Positions 12,587 to 23,425 of a stretch of 64,000 bases of DNA are shown here, piece after piece. This DNA comes from Panonychus citri (taxonomy: Eukaryota > Arthropoda > Arachnida > Trombidiformes > Tetranychidae): NCBI RefSeq assembly GCF_014898815.1, contig NW_026515513.1:744001-808000 (forward strand), given 5' to 3'. The stretch's first letter is position 1. Every line of letters starts with the position of its first letter. The position numbers were made by a program, and so were the translations under genes. Below the pieces are notes generated by a model. It was not told where the DNA came from, ran no database searches, and worked only from the letters and a program-made list of their open reading frames with translations.

Positions 12587-12637
<51 letters not shown>

Positions 12638-12906
12638 TAAATGATGATGATAAAAAACTATTTAAGCTGATAAAAACATTGAATAACTGTTAATTTCATT
12701 AACTATCAACATAATCAGTGTTTGATTGATCAAGATTAAAAGTTGCCATTGAAAAATTTTGAAAAAAATATTTTTAATCAGTTTTGATTACAATCAACTG
12801 GAATCATCATTAGCTTTATTGAACAATTGAATTTGATTACATGGTTTTGATGTTTATTTGATTGTTGTTTATTGATCTGTATCATTTTCTCAATTAAATC
12901 ATCAAA
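11817..12906. other. Chitinase upstream region with TC microsatellite
   Basis: No gene seen. A perfect (TC)n tract occupies 12591-12632 and a GA-rich stretch lies at about 12290-12312. GATGATGA-type repeats at 12400-12545 make spurious ORFs. The chitinase promoter should lie close to the 3' end of this interval, but no clear TATA box was picked out. Confidence 0.5.
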
Positions 12907-15648
12907 ATGAAATTATCAAGTGTTAATCGAGATCGTTTATTGTTTACCTTTTACTTACTAGTGATTGTAATTGTTTCAAGTTGCCAAGCATGTAATCACA
13001 ATAACAATCAACCAAATCATCATGTTAATAATAACACTTCAGTAACTAAATCAATAGCTGATGAAAGTAACAGTCAAAAGCCAAAAGGATCTCATGAACG
13101 GGAAGAGATTCCTTCATCAACCACTTCATCGACAACAACATCAACCACAACCACAACCACAGCCCCGACTACAACGACAACGACGACGACAACACCGAAA
13201 CCAACCTCAGCTTCAACGACTTCGACTTCAACGACTGAACGTCCAGCTGAAGTAACTCCCGATTCCGGCAAAACCTCAGGTAAATAATAATTTTTTTTTC
13301 TGATTATTTGTGATTTTGATTAACTTTTTTCTCAATTGATTGTTGATTGAATCTTAGATAAAGTTTTGATCTGTTATTATGGTACATGGGCCGTTTATCG
13401 ACCTGGTTCTGGTAAATTTGCCGTTGAAAATATTGACCCTCATCTTTGTACTCATGTTATCTACTCATTTGCTGGACTTGGTTATGATAACACAATCAAA
13501 GCGCTTGACCCTTGGAATGATCTTCCCGATAATTATGGTAAAGGTGCTTACATCCGATTCGTTGATCTAAAAAAAGTTAATCCTCGACTGAAAACACTGA
13601 TTGCCATCGGTGGTTGGAATGAGGGTTCAATTAAATACTCTAACATGGCCGGTGACCCTTCGGCTCGGGCCACTTTTGTCTCTTCTGTCATGGCCTTTCT
13701 TGAAAAGTACAATTTCGACGGTCTCGATGTAGACTGGGAATATCCCGCTTCGAGAGGAGGAAAACCCGAAGACAGGTCAAACTTTGCTCTTCTCCTCAAA
13801 GATTTAAGTTCAGCTTTCAAACCCAAAGGTTACCTATTGACCGCAGCCGTTTCGGCCGGAAAATGGAACATCGATCCAGCCTATGATGTACCGAAAGTAT
13901 CAGAGTAAGTAAATCAACTAAATCAATTGGCCAACAATCAAATTAACAACCAAATTACAATCTATTAGGTACCTCGACTATATCAATGTGATGTGTTATG
14001 ATTATCACGGTGGTTGGGAGGATAAAACAGGTCACAATGCTCCGTTATATGCAAGGCCCGTCGAGGTCGCCAACGAAAGGCTAAACAACGTTGTAAGTAG
14101 TCAATCAATTAATCAAAGTTAAAATAATTTCCCTAATCACAATTAGATCTAAATCAAATCAACCATTTACCATTGAATGTCAACAGAAAAAAAAATCCCT
14201 ACAACTTAATCAAGTTTATCAAATCAACCTGAACATCACTTAATCAATTTTAACCAAAACAAAATTAGATTTACTTGATTGACAATTAATTTGTTTAGAT
14301 TGTTAAACTTTTACAATCTAATTATCACAATTGTTTCCAAAATAATCTTGATACGTTAACCAGAATAAGGATAAACATTGATACCGATGATAAAGTTTTA
14401 CCTTAATGATTTGATCGCGTTAAATTGTTATTACAATAAATGTAACTAATTTATTGGAAAACAGTTAATGATATACTAATGATAATGATGATTAAAACTT
14501 GATCTTCTCTCTCTCTCTCTCTCTCTTCCTCTTCAATGATCAGAATTTTTCAGTTAATTATTGGCTTTCTCAAGGAGCATCCAGATCAAAACTGGTCGTG
14601 GGTATGGCAACGTACGGACGATCATTCACCTTAGCACGGGAACAGGATAACGGTTTAGGGGAACCTGCCCCACAAAAAGGTCAAGCTGGACCTTACACTA
14701 GAGAAGCCGGTTCTTTAGGATATAACGAGGTTAGAAAATATCATCTTCTCATCATCTTCATCTTTTTTTTTATCATCAATATCTTTTTTTCCCTCCTCTC
14801 ATTTACTTGTTAATCTTCACTCTCATGCTGATGATGATGAGCATCATTTCAATGATTAGTTTTTGATTATTGGAAATTCATCTCATCTTATTTGAATTTG
14901 TTTTCTAATCATTTGTTAATTTGTTTTGTAGATTTGTGAATCACAATTAAAAACGACCTGGACAATAGTTCGTGATCCCCATATAGCGGCACCTTATGCT
15001 TTTTCTGGTCGCCAATGGGTTGGTTATGATGATGTTGAATCTATTGTGTTGAAAACTCGATTGGTCAACCAAATGGGTTTGGCCGGTGCTATGGTTTGGT
15101 CACTTGAGACTGATGATTTTCTTGGTAATTGTGGCCCAACAAAATTCCCGTTGATCAAAGCGATTAAAGGTGAACTTGTGTCAGGAAATTGTCATATTCC
15201 TGATCCAAAGGTTGCCAGAGATGAACCAACTCGAGAAAAGGTCACTCCAAGTTCATCATCATCAACAACAACAGTAAAATCCACCTCTTCATTTTCACCA
15301 TCATCGTCAACAACAACAACGACAACGACAACAATTAAACCGATTACCTCAACCAAATCAACTAAATCATTAACCTCATCTCCATCTGACAAGGAAAATG
15401 AAGCAACTGACAATTCAGATGAAATGATTTGCAAATCATCGGGAATGTTCAGAAATCCAAGAGATTGTAAAAAGTTTTACCGATGCGTCGAAATGGGAAG
15501 TCGATTCTATAAGTACGATTACGTTTGTCCCACCGAGACTGTTTTCGATTCGGAAACGCAAATCTGTATTTGGCCTGATTCGGTTCCCGAATGTCGAAAT
15601 TATTATTCTCAAAATGAAATCGCCGGTTCATCACTGAAAAGAGCTTGA
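12907..15648 (+). CDS. Secreted GH18 chitinase with CBM14 chitin-binding domain
   Basis: Five exons (12907-13279, 13358-13903, 13969-14092, 14544-14729, 14932-15648) join in frame to about 650 residues. After a signal peptide (hydrophobic LLFTFYLLVIVIVSS) comes a Thr-rich region of about 60 residues. The GH18 barrel begins DKVLICYYGTWAVYRPG and carries the catalytic signature FDGLDVDWEYP, in which the last Glu is the proton donor. Later barrel motifs are VMCYDYHGGWE, VVGMATYGRSF and GAMVWSLETDDF. A second Ser/Thr-rich linker leads to a C-terminal peritrophin-A-type domain with six cysteines (first in MICKSSG, last in VPEC). It should hydrolyse cuticular chitin outside the cell, for example at moulting. 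The Thr-rich block ahead of the catalytic domain is less usual than the C-terminal linker. A TC microsatellite sits at the end of intron 3. Confidence 0.93.
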
Positions 15649-16589
15649 AATCCTTAAAACTAAATCATCATCTTCATCATCAAGTGTATTTATATTTAAA
15701 TCCAAACTCATCATACTCTTAATGTCAACAATCAAATTGATTGTTGTCAAATTTATCCCACTCTCTATGTGCCAAAATAATAAGCTGAGCTTTAATCAAG
15801 GCTTTAATCAACCAACAATCAATCACCGTTTGAATTCACATGGTGCCAAAGTAAAAAGATTCAATCTATTGATTGTTAACTACTTTCTATTGAAAGATTG
15901 ATCTTTTTTGGGTTTTTTTTGCTTAATTGCAAACAATTTACAACCAGCTACACAATTACAACTGCTTTTAATTTGCGGGAATTAATTTTGATTATGTTTT
16001 TCTCACTTCGGGTAAATCTAATAACTAATTTCTTAATTTATTTTACCAATACTTTTGGGTTTACCTTTGATTTGATTTGATTTACTAATTGTACGGTTAA
16101 TCATTTTCAATTGAATTTCAACTGTTGGGATATTATTTTATTTTTAATTCATCATTCAATGTTGATACTAACTCTTAATTGTGTATTTAATGAATCAACT
16201 TCATTTGATCTCTTTTTTAATTACTCTTTTTCTTTCAACAAACTTATATACTCATTTGTGTAATCATCAGAATTGTAATTATAATTAATAATATGAAAAT
16301 AAAGCTTTCCTTTGTTTCCAATTATTGCAATCAAATTTCTTTACTCTCATGTAAACCAAGATGATTAACAATTAAGTTGAATTACAAACGGGGGGTATGA
16401 AGGAAAAAAAAGTAATTAGATTTCAACTCTTCAATGAGTTAAGTCGGTTGGCTTTGAATTAATTTAACATGATAATCAATGAAATGATTTAAGGTTTTAC
16501 AATGAAAGTTTCCAACTTTATTGGAGTAATGATGCAAATGATGATGATGAGGATGAGGATGAATCAATGAAATGACTTTTGATGAAATA
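15649..16589. other. Intergenic, AT-rich
   Basis: 3' flank of the chitinase gene. An AATAAA-like signal lies near 16299. No gene recognised. Confidence 0.45.
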
Positions 16590-16733
16590 TATACAGCCAC
16601 GGACATTAAGTTTCGTACACTTTCAATAATTGTTGCGCATAGAGTTGATTCTTCAATCAATTTACATTAGAAAAGCAACTCTATGCGCAACTTTGATTGA
16701 AAGTGTACGAAACTTAATGTCCGTGGCTGTATA
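16590..16733. mobile_element. Tc1/mariner-type foldback MITE
   Basis: A 144-bp near-perfect inverted repeat. The left arm starts TATACAGCCACGGACATTAA and the right arm is its reverse complement. The first 38 bases match exactly, and the arms continue with a few mismatches through TTGCGCATAGAGTTG to about 58 bases, leaving a loop of about 28 bases. TA dinucleotides at both ends fit the TA target of Tc1/mariner elements. There is no coding capacity, so it would depend on a transposase from elsewhere. It lies about 115 bp beyond the stop codon of the MYST acetyltransferase gene, possibly in its 3' untranslated region. Confidence 0.88.
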
Positions 16734-16847
16734 ATCATTTGATTTTGATTTACCAGAAAACAAAAGACTCTCTCATCGGATTTATAAGCTTGTATTGGCT
16801 CTCCAATTGAATTTAACCAGTTTTCCTCATTAAATGAGCTGATTTAA

Positions 16848-19548
16848 TTATTTAATTGAAGGAACATTGTTATTGGGTGGAGTCCATTTTAAACAAGTCG
16901 AATCAATTGATTTAAAATTTTTCCTCTTCTTGTTTTTAGCTTTATATTCATCGAGAATGTCCTTTCGAGTGAGAACCAAATGTTTTCCTTTCCAGTACTT
17001 TAACATTCCAAGTGCTTGAAGAGTACTGACAATATCGTAAGCGTTAATTGCTGTTTCGTGGCTTAAATCTTTAATTGATATTTCACTTCCCTGGTAATTA
17101 CAAAGATATTCTAGAATCACATTTTTCCAATAACTTCGATATGAGATTAGACCAAGATCGGATAACGGTTTTTCCGGTGAGCCAACTTTACCCTCCACAC
17201 GAGTTAATAAATAGCCTGAAGGGAAAAAAAAGAGAAAAGTTATATTAAAATATCTAGTTCTATGATAGTGCTAGTGGGCAAGTTTTACATTTGCAATTAA
17301 TTATACATTTGGATTACTTACTAAAATCAATCAACATACGACCATAACCTTGTTTCTGGTAGGGTGGTAAGGTTAATATACATGAGACGTTATAATTGAG
17401 GAATGAGTTTTTCTCTTTGGAAAAATAACCAATAATGTGAAAACCATCATTATCTGATTCAGTCATGATATAAAATCTGAAAGGTTCAACGTCGTAATAG
17501 AGAGTTTTATGATCGAGAAATAGTTTAGCCAGAAGACAAAGATTTTGGCAATAAAGTTTGTTTTTTTCACCATCAATTTCGAAAACTGATATATTTGCTT
17601 TACGATAGATCTCATTGCCTGGGGGACAGTGGAGTGGACATTTAAGTGCATGTCGCTTCATGGTGAGGGAGGAATTGAAATATTTGAGACAAAATTCACA
17701 AATATAAAGCTTGGGTAGACAAGCATAATCGGGCGGGTAAGGTGCTGAATACCAAACGTCCATTTCATATTTTCCCATTTCGATTGTTCTGATGCCCGTT
17801 TTTCGGGGAGGATTTTCTTTCATTTGTTCTTGCATAAGTTCAGCTGCACGGCTTTGAGCTTCTCTAAACATTTCATAATCGAAAATGGGAGCAAGAGATT
17901 TTAATTTAGGCTCTCGAGATGTTATTGAATGGGTTGTATTTGTAGAGGAAGAATTGTTTTTCTTGACACTTGGTCCATTTGCAATTTGATTGCATTCCTT
18001 TTTTCTTTGTTCTATCAGGCAATTTATTTTCTCCTCCTTGTAAGGTGATTTACGAGTTGATATCTTTTGATTGGTTTCACGAATATCTTTACGTCGTAAA
18101 CGATTCTGATATCTATCGACACATTCTTCTTGTGTTAAATTGTGAAAAACTGGACAAGTTGATGATGTAAAATGAGTTGAATATTTTCCACTAAGATGTC
18201 CTTTAGAATCACATCCAGGAACTCTACAACGAGCTTCTTCCTCATCGTCACGACTATTTTCATCTTCACTTTTAACTTTCTTTGGTACAAGGATATTATT
18301 GTTATTTTGTTGACTTATTCCATTTTTACGTTTTCTTCCTCTCTTCGTTTTTGATTTAGCTGTTTTTGATGGCTTTTCACTAACATCTGATTCATTGGCT
18401 TCAAGTTCCATTGACTCGTTTTGACTTGAACCTTGAAAGAAAAAGAGATAGATAAAAGTTTTACAGAAGGAGAAAAATAAATTAAACAAAATGATATTCA
18501 AATCGGTGAAAAACTTACTTTGAGCATCGGAAATCGGCTCACAAATGGATCGACCTGCAGCTGCTTTAGAGCGGGTAAGTCGTGGTTGAGGTCTATCAAT
18601 ATCACTTCTTTCTTCATCACTTTCATCCTCTTCATCTTCGTCTTCCTCATCTTCTTCATTCACATCTTCCTTTTCTTCATCGTCTTCATCTTCATCTACT
18701 TCATTTTCCTCACTTTCATCACCACTTTGATCACTTTTTTCACAAGTCTCAATGTTGATATCATCGTCTTCATCTTCTTCCTCTTCTTCTTCGCCCTCTT
18801 CCTCTGAACTGTCATTGGCTTCTTCATCTTCCTGTGAGAAAATAAAGCGAAATAAAAACATTAGAATAAAATATTTACCAAAAAAAAGTTCAGAACGAAA
18901 TCATTGAAAACAAAGTATGAAAAACAAACAAGAAATAAACAAAAAAAAAACATTAAATATATGATGAAGAGCAGAAAACCAGTTATCGGCGCGATTTCTG
19001 GCTGAGAGAGTGCGGGAAAAATTGTACAATGTACAAGTTTTACCGACCATTAAAAAGTGAACTTGACTTTTTACCTCATTTTCTTCTTGATCTTCTTCTT
19101 GCTCTTCTTCTTCCTCCGATTCATCAGCTGTATCTCCTTGAGAAGCCATTTTATCTTCACAATTTAAACATAACCAGGTAGATTCATTGATTAGATCCAG
19201 TCCATCATCTGCAGTATGATGATGTATACAATTACGATGGAAACCACGATCACATCCTTTACAAAGTAGTAGATTATTTTCTGCAGCAGATCTTAATGCT
19301 CTTGTCTTACGTCCACATATTTCACAAGATTTACATTTAGGGCAAGACCAAGAGCTTAAGGGAATTCGATTAACCGTTTTGGGTAACATATGGAGACATT
19401 TCACTGAATGAAATTGATTGGCACACAATTGACAAGTGATCAAGGATTCGTTTGAATCTTGTCTCAAACAAATTAAACACTGACCAAGACCAGATGATTC
19501 CGAGCTGGTTCTTGACTTTCGCCTCTTTCTCGAAGGCATATTAACCAT
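16848..19548 (-). CDS. KAT7: MYST histone acetyltransferase, HBO1/KAT7-like, with double PHD finger
   Basis: Four exons (19075-19548, 18519-18831, 17322-18431, 16848-17215) join in frame to about 754 residues. Residues about 23-130 form two PHD fingers in tandem (CLICL to CPKCK, then CEICG to CLNCE). A long acidic Glu/Asp run follows (about 140-250). Next is a C2HC finger, CDSKGHLSGKYSTH, and HNLTQEEC, both typical of KAT7. The MYST domain contains its own zinc finger (CEFCLKYF to CPLHCPPG), LDHKTLYYDVEPF with the autoacetylated lysine, the acetyl-CoA loop QKQGYGRM, and the catalytic Glu in SPEKPLSD. It should acetylate histone H3/H4 in the nucleus. KAT7 proteins normally lack PHD fingers, whereas KAT6 (MOZ) has them, so the fusion is unusual. 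Two overlapping genes remain possible, but the splice phases agree. Confidence 0.88.
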
Positions 19549-20539
19549 TTGTATTCAAGATATAATAATCTACAACCAGAGAAGAAGAAGAAGAAAGAGA
19601 TAAAAGAGAAAGAGAAAATAAAAAACGAAACACAAATAGAAAGAAAGAGAGAAAGAGAATAAGAAAAAAGAAGCAAAAAAAAAGAAAGAACAAAATAAAT
19701 GAAGAAAAGAAGGAAAAGAAAAACAGAGAAAAAGGTTTCGAATTGAAAGACAAAAGGTAAACTAATTTAATTCCATTCCGATATAATTGATAACGAAAAG
19801 AAGAAGATTATGTTGTGAATTGATTAAAATAAATAACAACAATTAAATTAGATGAAAGATGATCAAGAATAAAAATATAAAAACAATTTAGAAACAAAAT
19901 ATAAGAGGATAGAAAGAGGAAAAGAAAGAGAAAAAGAAAGACCAATTCTCTTCTTCTCTTGTCAAGTCCAAAGTCACGTGACCGTTTATCATGTGATCTC
20001 AAAGGAGAAAATGGTTAACCACTTATTTTGAATTCTAATTGTAATTGTAATTAAAGACTTTCCATTTCTCTTTGGATTAATTATTTTTCAACAGTTAATT
20101 GTTCTTTAAATATCCTTTGAATTGTCTAGAAGCTTATTAATTGTGCTCTCTAATCATTTCTCTTGTTCTTTAATCTGTTCTGTTAATTTGTTTGTTTGTT
20201 TGTTTGTTTTTGTGAAGTGAAAAAATTGTCAAAATTTTAATTGTAGTTAATTAATATTTCTATTTATTGTTATGTTTTTTATTTAATTGATTGAAACATT
20301 TAGACTACATATTTAAATCATTGTTTCCAAATTCCATTCTATATTCCATGTTGTTGTTGGTGTTGTTGTTTTTTTACAAAGAAAACACAAATGTTGGATC
20401 TTATTATTAGTACTTTTGGCTTTTGGATTTTGTTTTCCATCCACTTTTGTTTAAATTAAACAATTGATAACGTTTAGAACCAGAATTCTGTAAGGATCTT
20501 TGTTTTGTACACAAAACTGGCCATTAAATGTTTAACTTG
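19549..20539. other. Intergenic; KAT7 upstream and ACP 3' flank
   Basis: Purine-rich (GA/AAG) stretch at about 19570-19740 and again at 19900-19945, which creates long hydrophobic spurious ORFs on the minus strand. The remainder is AT-rich and includes the likely 3' untranslated region of the acyl carrier protein gene. No gene supported. Confidence 0.45.
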
Positions 20540-21808
20540 TTATTTAGGGTATTCATGGGTATCTTGTAATTCAAAATATGCTTCATCTTTATCAGCCACA
20601 TATTTAACAATATCGATCGGTCTGAGTAACTTTTCAGCATCTCTGTCAGGAATTTCAAATTGGAATTCATCTTCCATGGCCATAATAACCTCTACATGAT
20701 CTAATGAATCCAATCCCAAATCGTTCATAAAATGTGCTTCCAGTGTAAGCTAAAGAGATAAACCAACAAAAAGATTGGCAAGAAAAAGATCACAAGTTAA
20801 TTAGGAGAAAATTATACAAGAAATTATCAGATGAGGTGTTAACTTTTGATTCCCTGAGAAACAGTAACGATATTCAATTGTTAATGGAGAAAGGGAATAG
20901 ATTCAGTTGATACCTTGGTTGGGTCAATTTTGTCGTATAATCTGAGGACAAGAAGAACTCGTTCACGAATGAAATCGTAAGTAAGAGGAGGTTTGTGTCC
21001 ATAATGTCTAGAAACTGTTTTCAACACTGAATCCACTCTAAGTAACTGAATAAGGAGGAAAAATAATAGAAAAAGTCAATTTTATCAGATATCTCTGTTG
21101 TTAGATAATTAAGAAAAAAAAGGAAATCTCAATCTCGATATCCAGTTTTTTAATCTCTCAAAAACAACCATGAACAATTATCTAAATATAAGAGTGGAAT
21201 AAAGGAAAATGAATGTGCTAATCAAAGAGATAACTGATAAAATTGCTCAAGAGGAAACATGAATATCGAGACTGAACCAGGGAGGACACACAGAATAGAG
21301 ATAATTGAAAGCATGTTCAGTCACATAATCAATGGACTTTTGTCAACAAACAGAATATCCATACATCCAGAGTCAATTAGAAACAGATTAAATGGAATAT
21401 TGGTATTGAGACGATAAACTTGATCAATAGAATAGAATTGGAAAAATTAGATGATCTGGTTGGTTAATCTGTTTCCATGATTCGCTTATCAATATATTGT
21501 GTGTGTGTGCATTTGTGGTTAGTTACCTTGGTACCATCAATGCGATCATGGGCCTTGCAAATTTTCATTACTCTTTGCTCAATCACTGCTGGTTCCAATT
21601 TAGGTCTATTTCTTTCGGACAAACCCATATGAAGTCGATAAGATAATCGGTTAATCCTGTCGGATGGTTTAAAACAATCAATATTCAACCTTTGACTTGC
21701 TTGGAATATAGAAGTGTTTAGAGGACGTCTCAATGTTGGTCTAATCACATCTCGACTCATTTGACTCATCAGGGATCGCAATTGACGAGAAAACATTTGG
21801 GCAGCCAT
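20540..21808 (-). CDS. NDUFAB1: Mitochondrial acyl carrier protein (complex I subunit)
   Basis: This protein carries acyl chains on a phosphopantetheine arm in mitochondrial fatty acid synthesis and is also a subunit of complex I and an iron-sulfur assembly partner. Three exons are visible: A 21527-21808, B 20914-21045, C 20540-20749. Exon A gives a basic, Arg-rich mitochondrial targeting peptide followed by VIEQRVMKICKAHDRIDGTK. Exon B gives PPLTYDFIRERVLLVLRLYDKIDPTK, a second version of the same first helix. Exon C gives FMNDLGLDSLDHVEVIMAMEDEF, with the modified Ser in DSL, and IVKYVADKDEAYFE. Every junction is phase 0, so A-C (163 aa) and A-B-C (207 aa) both read through. Drosophila makes alternative forms of this gene differing in the same region, so exon B is likely optional or reached from an internal donor in exon A. 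Confidence 0.9.
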
Positions 21809-23425
21809 ATTGATAAAGAAACAATCAACTAGGTTATTAATTAACGCAAAACAAACTAATAATCAACAATCAATTAATGGGAAAATTAAAAGTCACTCGG
21901 GTAAAAAATCAACACCAGAAAAAAACCAAAATCTCATAAATTCTAATTCCACTGTTAATCCAATAGATGTCGCTACTCGAAAGAACTTTACTGCCATCTC
22001 ATGTTTCTAATTAAAACTAATGATAAACATTTTCGCTTAATTATCAAGTGATTAAAGAATTTAATTATTAATAGTTTCTGTTTTTTTCTGCTTAATTTAA
22101 TTGTACTTGAGCTTAAAAAGCGACTCTATTGTCAAATATTTTCTTATCAAATAGAGATTGTTTCTTTTTCCTTTGGTACGTCATCTCTTAATTGGCTTTA
22201 ATCGCAACTCATTTGATTGGAATTGCTAATTGTTACAATCTATTGACTATAATTAATTGAAAAAATTATAATTGATTCAATTTGTGATTAGAAAAGCTTT
22301 ATGTTTATTGATAATTACATCGGAACAGAATTTGACATAAATTTCAAAAATGATTTTGATTCTTTCAAGGCGCTTCTTTGACCTGGCGATCCAATGATCT
22401 AAAATTAGGACGAAGGTGAAGATGATCTGCAATTAGAATTTGTTCCCAATAAATAAACTGACCAATGAATTGTCGGTCTCCCCTTTTTAGTTGGACGAAG
22501 TACTTATGGACCATCTCTTGTCTGATATGGACAAACGTTCAGCTCGTGTGGATGATTAGGGAGCATTTGAAAGATGCGGTGGCCTCAAGCAGCGGCATTT
22601 CCTTGGCCTGCAATCGGTCGGTTGAAGAGATTAAGTAAAATGCTAAAGAGGAAATGTCATCATCTCCTTGTGGATTTCGATCTGTCTCATTTTGATTTTC
22701 CGAGAGATGAATTATCATCGTTGGTTCTTACTCGAATTACATTCAGATGAACTGTCACTTCAATCGTTTCCATCACCACCAGAGTCATTTAATTGATGAA
22801 ATGTTCATGATCTGAGAATTTCAATCACAAAAATTAAATAGAAACAATGTGATTGATTAAATATCATATTCGAAAAGAATTTATTGATTATTTAAATCGG
22901 CATAGAATTGGACTCAAGTTTCCTTTATAAATTTTTCTTTTATTCTTTCAAGTCAATTCTTTGACCTCGAGATTGAGTTTTGAGCTTTTTCTTTAAGTTT
23001 AAACAAACAATTTGTTTAAATGTTGCCTTGGATTGTTGTAAAATATTCTTTGATCAATTAATTTTATAAACTCGATTAGATTTGGATTTCATTATCAATA
23101 TTAATAATAATAGTTCATTATACAAATTTTATTATTTTGCTTTCGAGTTAAATTTGCCCGTATGATCAATTTAGGCTCGGCCTGAGAGATGATGATTTCA
23201 AGTGGAAAGTTTGTGCGAGTAAAGGAATAGTAGATTGTGTTATATAAAAATCGATGAGCAGTTAAATGTGATTACATGAATGAATTAAAATAAGTCTCAT
23301 CGTGTAAACAAATAGATTTCATTTAACTTTACTTATCGAGTGGGTTGTTAACTTTATCGCATGCACTTCCTTAAATCCTGTACAGAGCTACTTTGATGTT
23401 CCTCACACACGCGTTGGTGTTTTAA
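21809..23425. other. Intergenic; a GC-richer patch of unknown origin
   Basis: Mostly AT-rich. Bases 22380-22760 are noticeably GC-richer than the surroundings and include a stretch that could be broken coding sequence (with stops in all frames). I could not match it to a family. No intact gene was seen. Confidence 0.4.

Noticed and set aside
12591..12632. Functional GAGA-factor site in the TC tract
   Set aside because: Dinucleotide tracts are scattered through the whole window, in introns and far from starts, so no special role can be claimed.
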